Assembly (NCBI RefSeq): GCF_039536245.1
Contig: NZ_BAAAYN010000050.1
Coordinates: 150 to 52,127 of the forward strand
Direction: 5' to 3'
Length of the DNA stretch: 51,978 bases
DNA from: Cryptosporangium minutisporangium
GTDB taxonomy: Bacteria; Actinomycetota; Actinomycetes; Mycobacteriales; Cryptosporangiaceae
Below are positions 1 through 6,699 of this stretch, piece after piece (the stretch's first letter is position 1; every line of letters starts with the position of its first letter). The position numbers were made by a program, and so were the translations under genes. A model generated the notes under the pieces. It made no database searches. It saw nothing but the letters and a program-made list of their open reading frames with translations, and had not been told where the DNA came from.

Positions 1-355
1 CGGTGCCGTACCCCACGAGCACGCTCCCCGATCCGCCCCGCGACTCGGCGCCGGCGGCCGAGCCGGCGCCGGGAGCCGAGCCGGCGCCGGGAGCCGCGGC
101 CACGGCTTCCTCCCCCACCGCGACCGAGAGCAGCGGCTCCCCCACCCGCACGGTGCCGGCCGCCGCGTGCACCGCGGTCACCGTGCCGGCGAACGGCGTT
201 GGGACCTCCACGACGGCCTTCGCGGTCTCCACCTCCACCACGGGCTGGTCCATCCGCACGTGATCGCCCGCGGCGACCAGCCAGCGCACGATCTCGGCTT
301 CGGTCAGCCCTTCGCCCAGGTCGGGCATCCGGAACTGCGCCACCGACGCACTCAC
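1..355 (-). CDS. bkdC: Dihydrolipoamide acyltransferase (E2), N-terminal part, cut by window edge
   Basis: This is the E2 core subunit of a 2-oxoacid dehydrogenase complex, which transfers acyl groups from E1 to CoA through a swinging lipoyl arm. Only about 118 residues are present. They form one lipoyl domain, with the MPDLGEG opening at residues 10-16 and the lipoyl-lysine motif ETAK with Lys46. A Gly/Ser/Ala/Pro-rich flexible linker follows, partly encoded by a doubled 18-bp unit, and the sequence runs out near VLVGYGT, where a peripheral-subunit-binding domain would begin. The GTG start at 355 overlaps the TGA stop of the E1 beta gene (GTGA), which implies translational coupling. A branched-chain rather than pyruvate substrate is inferred from the separate E1 alpha and beta genes and the divergent Lrp-type regulator. 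Confidence 0.85.
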   Translation of the reverse strand, partial: MSASVAQFRMPDLGEGLTEAEIVRWLVAAGDHVRMDQPVVEVETAKAVVEVPTPFAGTVTAVHAAAGTVRVGEPLLSVAVGEEAVAAAPGAGSAPGAGSAAGAESRGGSGSVLVGYGT

Positions 356-1335
356 AGCTCGTCCTCCCACTGCAGGTCGTCCACGACATCGAGGATCCGG
401 TCGACGCTCGGCAGGTGGAACGCCTCGTACGCCGGTGGCGGGTACGGGATGTCCAGGCCGGTCACCCGCCGCACCGGCGCGGCGAGCGCCGGGAAACACC
501 GCTCGGAGACCCGGGCCGCGATCTCCGACGCGACGCTGGCGAACCCCGGTGCCTCCGCGACGACCACCGCCCGGCCGGTACGCTCGACCGACGCGCACAC
601 TCCTGCGTCGTCGAACGGCACGATCGTCCGCACGTCGACGACCTCGATGCTCCGCCCCTCGGTGGCCGCGACCTCCGCCGCGTCCAGCGCCACCGGCACC
701 GACGGCCCGTAGGCGACGAGCGTGACGTCGGTTCCCGGCCGCCGCACGACGGCCTGCCCGGCGGGTGGCACCGCGGCCGACGGATCGAGCTCCTCCTTCG
801 TCCAGTAGAGCTTCTTGGGTTCGAGGAAGACGACCGGATCCGATCCGGCGATCGCCGATCGCAGCAGCCCGTACGCGTCCGCCGCCGTGGCGGGGGTGAA
901 GACCCGCAGGCCGGGCGTGTGCGCGTAGTAGGCCTCGGACGAGTCGCAGTGGTGTTCGACGCCGCCGATCCCGCCGCCGTACGGGACCCGGATGACCAGC
1001 GGCAACGTGACCGCCCCCGCGGTCCGGTTCCGCATCTTCGCCACGTGGCTGACGATCTGCTCGAAGGCCGGGTACGCGAACGCGTCGAACTGCATCTCGA
1101 CGACCGGCCGGAACCCGTTCATCGCCATGCCCACCGCCATTCCGACGATGCCGGACTCGGCCAGCGGGGTGTCGAAGCACCGCTCCGGCCCGAACTCCGC
1201 GCTCAGCCCGTCGGTGACCCGGAAGACGCCACCCAGTGGACCGACGTCTTCGCCGAACACCACCACCGTGTCGTCCTCGGCCATCGCGTCCCGCAGTGCC
1301 CGGTTGATCGCACCGGCCATCGAGAGCTTCTCCAT
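352..1335 (-). CDS. bkdB: Branched-chain 2-oxoacid dehydrogenase E1 component, beta subunit
   Basis: This 327-residue protein has the normal length for the transketolase-like beta subunit of an alpha2beta2 E1. With the alpha subunit it decarboxylates branched-chain 2-oxoacids from Val, Leu and Ile using thiamine diphosphate, producing acyl-CoA starters for branched fatty acids. Recognisable family stretches are VVVFGEDVG near residues 24-32, the DTPLAESGIVG block near 55-65, and the VIRVPYGGG segment before GVEHHCDSSEA. The ATG start shares its first base with the last base of the E1 alpha TGA stop (TGATG), and the gene's own stop overlaps the E2 start, so the three genes form one coupled operon. 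A pyruvate or acetoin complex is the alternative assignment. Confidence 0.92.
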   Translation of the reverse strand: MEKLSMAGAINRALRDAMAEDDTVVVFGEDVGPLGGVFRVTDGLSAEFGPERCFDTPLAESGIVGMAVGMAMNGFRPVVEMQFDAFAYPAFEQIVSHVAKMRNRTAGAVTLPLVIRVPYGGGIGGVEHHCDSSEAYYAHTPGLRVFTPATAADAYGLLRSAIAGSDPVVFLEPKKLYWTKEELDPSAAVPPAGQAVVRRPGTDVTLVAYGPSVPVALDAAEVAATEGRSIEVVDVRTIVPFDDAGVCASVERTGRAVVVAEAPGFASVASEIAARVSERCFPALAAPVRRVTGLDIPYPPPAYEAFHLPSVDRILDVVDDLQWEDEL

Positions 1336-2426
1336 CAGACCTCCACCTCCCGGCTCAGCTCGTCGAGCACCAGCGCTGCCTGCTCCTCCAACTGCGGGGT
1401 CGGCACCGAGTAGACCGAGGCGAACAGACGCGTCGGGTCGGGTGTCCGCCGCTCGGCCGACCCGGTGCGCAGCGCGGTCGCGACCCGCTCGGCCTCGGTG
1501 TCGAAGCGGACCTGGGCGTCGTCGTCGAGCAGCCCGGCCCCCCGCAGGTAGGCCGCCAGCCGGGTCAGCGGATCCCGCGCGGCCCAGGTCGCCTCCTCCT
1601 CGGGGGATCGGTAGCGGCCGGGGTCGTCGGCGTTGGTGTGCGCCTGAACCCGGTAGGTGTGCGCCTCGATCAGCTGGGGGCCCTCGCCGGCCCGGGCCCG
1701 CCGGACCGCCGCGCCGACCACCGCGAGCAGCGCCGCGACGTCGTTCCCGTCGACCCGCTCGCTCGGCATGCCGAAGCCGACGCCCTTGTGGGCCAGCGAC
1801 GGGGCGGCCGACTGCCGGGACAGCGGCACCGAGATCGCGTACTGGTTGTTCTGCACGAAGAACACGACCGGGGCGGCGAACACCGCGGCGAAGTTCAGGG
1901 CCTCGGCGAAGTCGCCCTCGCTGGTGGCGCCGTCGCCGCAGAGCGCGAGGACGACGGTCGGCTCACCGCGCAGCCGGGCCGCGTGGGCGACGCCGACCGC
2001 CTGCGTCAGCTGGGTGGCGAGCGGCGTGGCCTGCGGGGCGACGCGGTGCCGGTGCGGGTCGTAACCGCTGTGCCAGTCGCCCCGGAACAGCGTCAGCGTC
2101 GCGGCCGGGTCGACGCCCCGCGCGATCACCGCGACCGCGTCCCGGTAGGTCGGGAACAGCCAGTCCTCGGGCGCCAGGACCTGGGCCGCCGCGACCTGGC
2201 AGGCCTCCTGTCCGTACGAGGACGGGTAGACGGCCAGCCGGCCCTGCCGGGCCAGCGCGTCCGCCTGCTCGTTGAACCGGCGGCCGATCACGAGGCCGGC
2301 GTAGGCCCGGAGGAGGTCGGCCGGGGCGGGGAGCTCCGCCTGGCGCGACCCGGTCGGGATCCCGGACGCGTCGATCAGCGCGACCGGCTCCGCCGAGGGC
2401 AGAAAGTGAGCAGGATCACGTGTCAT
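1335..2426 (-). CDS. bkdA: Branched-chain 2-oxoacid dehydrogenase E1 component, alpha subunit
   Basis: This 363-residue protein is the thiamine-diphosphate-binding alpha subunit and the first gene of the bkd operon. The ThDP/Mg motif is visible: GDG at 164-166 followed by the paired Asn of VQNNQYAIS at 193-194. The YPSSYGQEACQ block and the FPTYRD segment near 91-96 are typical of branched-chain rather than pyruvate E1 alpha chains. The ATG at 2426 is followed by a short N-terminal extension rich in Pro and Ala. The stop overlaps the E1 beta start by one base. Transcription probably starts in the 131-bp gap shared with the divergent Lrp-type regulator. Confidence 0.92.
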   Translation of the reverse strand: MTRDPAHFLPSAEPVALIDASGIPTGSRQAELPAPADLLRAYAGLVIGRRFNEQADALARQGRLAVYPSSYGQEACQVAAAQVLAPEDWLFPTYRDAVAVIARGVDPAATLTLFRGDWHSGYDPHRHRVAPQATPLATQLTQAVGVAHAARLRGEPTVVLALCGDGATSEGDFAEALNFAAVFAAPVVFFVQNNQYAISVPLSRQSAAPSLAHKGVGFGMPSERVDGNDVAALLAVVGAAVRRARAGEGPQLIEAHTYRVQAHTNADDPGRYRSPEEEATWAARDPLTRLAAYLRGAGLLDDDAQVRFDTEAERVATALRTGSAERRTPDPTRLFASVYSVPTPQLEEQAALVLDELSREVEV

Positions 2427-2557
2427 GAACTGATGCTCCTCCCGGCGACAAACGGTGGAGCCTGGGCCGGTGAGGACGAGAAAAGGTCGTTTCTTCGAGG
2501 CGATCCGGAGGCCATTCGTCCATCACCGGCAGCGATCCGAGGAGGCCTGCGAGACAC
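2427..2557. promoter_or_regulatory. Divergent promoter region between bkdA and bkdR
   Basis: This 131-bp gap lies between the start codons of the bkd operon (minus) and its presumed regulator (plus). It contains an imperfect A/T-containing inverted element at 2478-2496 (GAGAAA and TTTCTTC arms around AGGTCG), which resembles the loosely palindromic sites bound by Lrp/AsnC proteins. The regulator gene has an AG-rich ribosome site (GAGGAGGC) about 10-17 bases before its ATG. Binding by BkdR is inferred from position. Confidence 0.45.
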
Positions 2558-3019
2558 ATGGCAACGGACCTGGACGACGTCGATCGGCGGATCCTGGCCG
2601 CCCTGACCGCGGACGGTCGCCTCTCGATGCGCACGCTCGCCGAACACGTCCACATCTCCCGGGCAAACGCCTACGCGCGGGTCGAGCGGCTCCGGGACAC
2701 CGGGGTGATCCGGGGCTTCTCCGCGGACGTCGATCCGGTCGCCGTCGGGCTCGGGACCACCGCGTACGTCACCCTCAACCTGAGCCAACACGAGTGGCGG
2801 ACGCTGCGCGGCCGCCTGCAGGCGCTGCCCGGCGTGATCCACATCGGTCTGGTCGGAGGGGAGTTCGACGTGATCCTGCTGGTACGGACCCGCGACAACG
2901 CCGAGCTGCGACGCCTGGTGCTGGACGAGATCCAAGCCATCGACGGCGTCCTGAGCACCCGGACCTGGCTGGTCTTCGAGGAGCTCGAGCCGGTGCCGCG
3001 CCAACCCCGGAACGGGTGA
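2558..3019 (+). CDS. bkdR: Lrp/AsnC family transcriptional regulator (BkdR-like)
   Basis: This 153-residue protein has the full Lrp/AsnC length. An N-terminal winged helix-turn-helix (about residues 5-60, with SMRTLAEHVHISRANAYARVERL as the recognition region) is followed by a RAM/ligand-binding domain with the hallmark glycine segment GLVGGEFDVILLV around 106-118. Such proteins sense amino acids and form octamers. Its divergent placement against the branched-chain dehydrogenase operon matches bkdR regulators known in other bacteria, so it probably controls branched-chain amino acid breakdown. Its stop overlaps the GTG start of the methyltransferase gene that follows. Confidence 0.9.
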   Translation: MATDLDDVDRRILAALTADGRLSMRTLAEHVHISRANAYARVERLRDTGVIRGFSADVDPVAVGLGTTAYVTLNLSQHEWRTLRGRLQALPGVIHIGLVGGEFDVILLVRTRDNAELRRLVLDEIQAIDGVLSTRTWLVFEELEPVPRQPRNG

Positions 3020-3807
3020 GCGACATCCCCCCGGAGACCTGGGCCGTCGCGGCGGCGTACGACGCGTACGTCGGCCGGTGGAGCCGCCCGGTCGCGGCGG
3101 AGTTCCTGCGCCGGCTCGCGCTCGCACCCGGCCTGCGCTGGCTCGACGTCGGCTGCGGCACCGGCGCGCTGACCTCCCGAATCCTCGCGCTGACCGACCC
3201 GGCAGGCGTGGTCGGTCTCGATCCCTCGGCGCAGTTCCTCGGCACGGCCCGGAGGCAAACCGCGGGCGACCAGGCCCGCTTCCTGGTCGGGGACGCACAG
3301 GCGCTCCCGGTCGCCGCGCGCTCGGTGGACGCCGTGGTCAGTGGCTTGGCGCTCAACTTCGTCCCGGACCCCAGGCGCGCGGTGGCCGAGTTCGCCCGGG
3401 TCACCGTCGGCGGCGGAACCGTGGCGGCCTACGTCTGGGACTACGCCGACCGCATGACGATGATCCGGACGTTCTGGGACGCCGCGGTGGGCCTCGATCC
3501 GGACGCCGCGCCGCAGGACGAAGCGCGACGGTTCCCGCTCTGCCACCCCGAGCCGCTCGGTGCGTTGTGGACCGATGCCGGGCTCGCGGACGTGACGGTC
3601 ACCCCGATCGACGTCCCGCTGCGATTCGTCTCGTTCGACGACTACTGGGAGCCGTTCCTCGGCGGCCAGGGCCCGGCACCCGGCTACGTACGGACGCTGT
3701 CCCCGGAGCGTCGTCGGGCACTCCGGGGCATGCTGGCCGAACAGCTGGGCGCCGGTCCGGTCACGCTGACCGGCGGCGCCTGGACCGTCCGCGGCCGGGT
3801 CGGCTGA
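3016..3807 (+). CDS. Class I SAM-dependent methyltransferase
   Basis: The 263-residue product starts at a GTG that overlaps the stop of the Lrp-type gene (GTGA), so the two are probably co-translated. Motif I, LDVGCGTGAL, lies near residues 38-47 and is followed by VVGLDPS (the acidic ribose contact) and DAQALPVAARSVDAVVSGLALNFVPDP (motifs II and post-II). This is the typical Methyltransf_11/25 Rossmann core. The C-terminal half (FDDYWEPFLGGQGPAPGYV) resembles small-molecule methyltransferases of the UbiE/COQ5-like group. The substrate cannot be deduced. An upstream in-frame extension inside the regulator gene is rejected because it would overlap a clear gene. Confidence 0.85.
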   Translation: MSDIPPETWAVAAAYDAYVGRWSRPVAAEFLRRLALAPGLRWLDVGCGTGALTSRILALTDPAGVVGLDPSAQFLGTARRQTAGDQARFLVGDAQALPVAARSVDAVVSGLALNFVPDPRRAVAEFARVTVGGGTVAAYVWDYADRMTMIRTFWDAAVGLDPDAAPQDEARRFPLCHPEPLGALWTDAGLADVTVTPIDVPLRFVSFDDYWEPFLGGQGPAPGYVRTLSPERRRALRGMLAEQLGAGPVTLTGGAWTVRGRVG

Positions 3808-3828
3808 CCGCGGGTGGGCGCCCGGAGC

Positions 3829-5313
3829 TCAGCGCGCGCGCTTCAGCAGGGTCTTCGGGCCGCCGAGGAGCGCGGCGACCGTCAACGCGCTGCGCGGTTC
3901 GAACGGCTGCCGCCAGAGCCCGCCGTGTGCGGCGTCGCAGAACACGCTCTCCGGGTGGGCGTCGGCGGGTGCCTGCGGCCGGAACGTGTCGGCCACCAGC
4001 TTGGCCGCGGCGAGCGCGCGGGCCGTCTCCGGGCGGAAGATCTCGACGCCGAAGAGCCCCGCTCCGGCGTAGGCGGCGGCCAGCATGCGGTTCTTCGTCA
4101 CCGAGCGCGTCCACGAGGCCGGGGCGACCGTGCTGGAGACCCGGCGCCCGGCGTGGTTCGCCGCCACCGCGCGCCACCGCTGCACCCGCTTGGCCAGCGC
4201 GTAGTTCGGCCCCTGGATGTCGACGAGTGTGTCCGAGAGTCCCCAGGTGCGGCCGGTGTCGTCGACGTAGGTCTCCTCGTAGGCGGGCTGGAACAGGCGC
4301 CGTCCGGTCGCCACCGCGGCGGCGCGGTGGGCCGGCCCGTTCCATCGCCGCGACCGTCCGCGGTCGCGCGCCTGCGCCACCGCGTCGGCCGGCACCAGGA
4401 AGCTGTCGGTCGGGGTGTGCAGGTAGGCGAGGACCGCGTCCGGCCGTGCGGTCGTCAGCGTGTGGGCCAGCACGTCGGCGGCGACGGTGATCTCTACGTG
4501 CGTGGCGCCGTCGGCGTAGGCGTGACCGGCGAGCACCGGCACCGCGTCGTCGCGCAGGCGCGCGGTGAGCCAGCCGGACAGCTCGGCGACCTGGGCCCCG
4601 ACGTCGACGCCGGACGCGCCGCTCGTGGCGTCCACCGGGAACGTGAGCGTTCCGGCCGACGCGAGCCCGCGGATGCGATCCCACACCCGCTCCCCCGGGA
4701 CGTCGATCGCGACCACGTGAGCGCCCCAGCGCAGTAGGCACTCCAGCGGGCCAATCTCCGCACCGGCCCCGACCAGGACGACCTCGTGGCCCGGCAGCGA
4801 CAGTAACTCCGGTGCGTCGAGGACGTGCTGCACCGCCTCGGCGAAGCCCGGCTCGACCACGCCTCGCCGCACCCACTCCCGCAGCTGACGCTCGAGCGCG
4901 ACGCCGTGCAACGTTTCGCCGTGGTACGGCACCTCCAGCCGGGTCAGCGCGGTGTCCGTGCCGTCGATCCGCTCGGTCCCCAGCGCGGCCGGTGCCGGGT
5001 CCGGCGTCTCGCGGAACCAGGTGGCGAGCGACGTCTCGGTGCCGTCCGCCGCGCGGTACACCATCCGGTCCCACGCCGCCTGCAGCCCCTGCTCGGCGAT
5101 CGCCACCGAGTCCTTGGCGCGCGCGCTCGCTCGCGTGGAGGCGGCGAAGAACTCCAGGTAGCGGCGGCGCCAGTCGGACGCGGCGCGGACCTGCGCGGCG
5201 AGCTCGGCGTCGACACCGGCGAGCGAGTCGGCGACGATGTCCGCGCCGGTCCGCGACGAACTCCGCCGACCGTCGACCTCGGGGAACCGGACCCCTCCGC
5301 GCTCGTCCGCCAT
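3829..5313 (-). CDS. Conserved protein of unknown function with a Rossmann-like segment
   Basis: This 494-residue soluble protein is one I cannot place in a named family. The ATG at 5313 was chosen because AAGGAGGT precedes it by four bases; the longer frame from 5340 lacks such a site. A hydrophobic glycine motif, VVLVGAGAEIGPLE followed by a second strand ending VVAIDVPG (about residues 183-210), looks like a dinucleotide-binding beta-alpha-beta unit. The middle holds a segment starting HVEITVAADVLAH and one containing PTDSFLVPADA. The C-terminal third contains YALAKRVQRWRAV and SVTKNRMLAAAYAG. No signal peptide or membrane span is seen. It is convergent with the methyltransferase, from which it is separated by 21 bp. 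An NAD(P)-linked enzyme is possible but unproven. Confidence 0.75.
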   Translation of the reverse strand: MADERGGVRFPEVDGRRSSSRTGADIVADSLAGVDAELAAQVRAASDWRRRYLEFFAASTRASARAKDSVAIAEQGLQAAWDRMVYRAADGTETSLATWFRETPDPAPAALGTERIDGTDTALTRLEVPYHGETLHGVALERQLREWVRRGVVEPGFAEAVQHVLDAPELLSLPGHEVVLVGAGAEIGPLECLLRWGAHVVAIDVPGERVWDRIRGLASAGTLTFPVDATSGASGVDVGAQVAELSGWLTARLRDDAVPVLAGHAYADGATHVEITVAADVLAHTLTTARPDAVLAYLHTPTDSFLVPADAVAQARDRGRSRRWNGPAHRAAAVATGRRLFQPAYEETYVDDTGRTWGLSDTLVDIQGPNYALAKRVQRWRAVAANHAGRRVSSTVAPASWTRSVTKNRMLAAAYAGAGLFGVEIFRPETARALAAAKLVADTFRPQAPADAHPESVFCDAAHGGLWRQPFEPRSALTVAALLGGPKTLLKRAR

Positions 5314-5388
5314 CGGACCTCCTTCGTCGCCTGCTGACAACTCCCAGTCTCGTCATCATCAGGTCGGTGCGCACTAGCGGGGTCGCGC

Positions 5389-5414
5389 CGTCTCATGGCC
5401 GCGTCTCATGGCCG
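5389..5414 (+). repeat. Perfect 13-bp tandem duplication
   Basis: The unit CGTCTCATGGCCG is present twice head-to-tail in the gap between two divergent genes, just upstream of a palindrome. It may be a recent slippage duplication. It creates two ATG triplets, but neither has a ribosome site and neither is the likely start of the DUF418 gene. Confidence 0.8.
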
Positions 5415-5416
5415 GG

Positions 5417-5432
5417 ATCGACTTGAGTCGAT
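5417..5432. promoter_or_regulatory. Palindromic operator candidate upstream of DUF418 gene
   Basis: ATCGACT-TG-AGTCGAT is a perfect inverted repeat with 7-bp arms, 56 bp before the DUF418 gene start. Its core GACTTGAGTC is identical to the core of a palindrome at 11197-11210 next to a TetR gene, so a related TetR-type repressor may bind both. No transcript data are available. Confidence 0.45.
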
Positions 5433-5488
5433 GCCGCCCCGACCAATGCCCGCAGCGGGCGAGGTTCGCGAGCCGATTCGCTGGTGGC

Positions 5489-6697
5489 ATGACCGCGCAG
5501 AAGACACCGACTCCGCAGACGCAGGGCCCCGTTCCGGTCGTCTCCCGGGCCCTGGGTCCGGATCTGGCCCGCGGGGTGATGCTGCTCTGCATCGCGCTGG
5601 CCAACTCGCACTACTTCCTGCGGGCCCCGTCGGTCCTCGGCGGTTACCCCCAGGGCACCGACGGCCTCGACGCGGCCGTCACCTGGTTCATCGCGACGTT
5701 CGTCGACGGACGGGCGTTTCCGATGTTCGGGCTGCTGTTCGGGTACGGGGTCGCCCGGATCGCGGCCAGGCAGGAGCGGCTCGGTCCGCGTGCCGTGCGT
5801 CGACTGCTGTGGCGGCGCAGCGCCGGGCTCGTCGTGGTCGGGTTCCTCCACGCGGTGCTGCTCTACGTCGGCGACATCCTGGCGGCCTACGGCGTCCTGC
5901 TGTTCTTCGGTGCCTGGCTGGTGCGCTGGCCGGACCGGCGGTTGCTGATCACGGCCGGGGTGTTCTTCGCCCTCGGTGCGCTACCGGGCGACGGCTCGCT
6001 GTCGATCAGCGCCGACCCGCCGCACGTCACGATGCTCCCGCCGGACCTGCTCACGATGCTCACCGCCCGGCCGGCGATCTCCGCGTACGTGGCGCTGCTG
6101 GGTCCGCTCGGCTTCGCGGCCCCGTTCGCCCTCGGCCTGTGGGCGGGACGGCGGCGCATCCTCGAGCAGCCGGACCGGCACCGGACGCTGCTCCGCGTCA
6201 CGGCGGCGGTCGGGATCCCCGCCGCGGTGCTCGGGGCCCAGCCGGTCGCGTTGGTCCTCGCCGGCGCGGTCGGCGTGCCGGACCGGCCGACGCTGGAACT
6301 GCTGGGCCCGCTGCACGACACGACCGGCGTCCTGGGCGGCTGCGGCTACGCCGCGCTGCTCTGCCTGGTCGCGCTCCGGCTCGACGCCGGTCCTTCCCGG
6401 CCACTGGTGGACGCGATCGCGGCCACCGGACAGCGGTCGATGACGTGTTACCTGGCGCAGTCGGTCGTCTGGACGGTCGCGTTCACCCCGTTCCTGCTCG
6501 ATCTCTCCGGCACGCTGACCGTCGCCTCGACGGCGTTGCTGGCGACGACGACCTGGCTGGCCACCGTCGCCCTCGCCGAGACGATGCGACGCACCGGACA
6601 CCGTGGACCGTTCGAGGTGCTCCTCCGCCGCGTCACCTACCGGCGCACCGCGCCGGCGCCCTCCGAGGCCGGTGCGCCGGTGCGGCCGGGCGGGTGA
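5489..6697 (+). CDS. DUF418 domain-containing integral membrane protein
   Basis: This 402-residue polytopic membrane protein resembles the YeiB/DUF418 family, whose members are predicted inner-membrane proteins of unclear, possibly transport-related function. About ten hydrophobic segments are visible, beginning with the stretch LARGVMLLCIALANSHYFL. Family hallmarks include DGRAFPMFGLLFGYGVA near residue 75 (the conserved R/F-rich first loop) and the C-terminal DUF418 start GQRSMTCYLAQSVV. The ATG at 5489 is preferred over the in-frame ATG at 5408, which lies in a 13-bp tandem repeat and would add an untypical 27-residue leader. A palindrome at 5417-5432 precedes it. Confidence 0.87.
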   Translation: MTAQKTPTPQTQGPVPVVSRALGPDLARGVMLLCIALANSHYFLRAPSVLGGYPQGTDGLDAAVTWFIATFVDGRAFPMFGLLFGYGVARIAARQERLGPRAVRRLLWRRSAGLVVVGFLHAVLLYVGDILAAYGVLLFFGAWLVRWPDRRLLITAGVFFALGALPGDGSLSISADPPHVTMLPPDLLTMLTARPAISAYVALLGPLGFAAPFALGLWAGRRRILEQPDRHRTLLRVTAAVGIPAAVLGAQPVALVLAGAVGVPDRPTLELLGPLHDTTGVLGGCGYAALLCLVALRLDAGPSRPLVDAIAATGQRSMTCYLAQSVVWTVAFTPFLLDLSGTLTVASTALLATTTWLATVALAETMRRTGHRGPFEVLLRRVTYRRTAPAPSEAGAPVRPGG

Positions 6698-6699
6698 CG

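Noticed and set aside
59-94. 18-bp tandem repeat as a regulatory or mobile repeat
   Set aside because: It encodes Gly/Ser/Pro/Ala linker residues of the E2 subunit, where such slippage repeats are normal.
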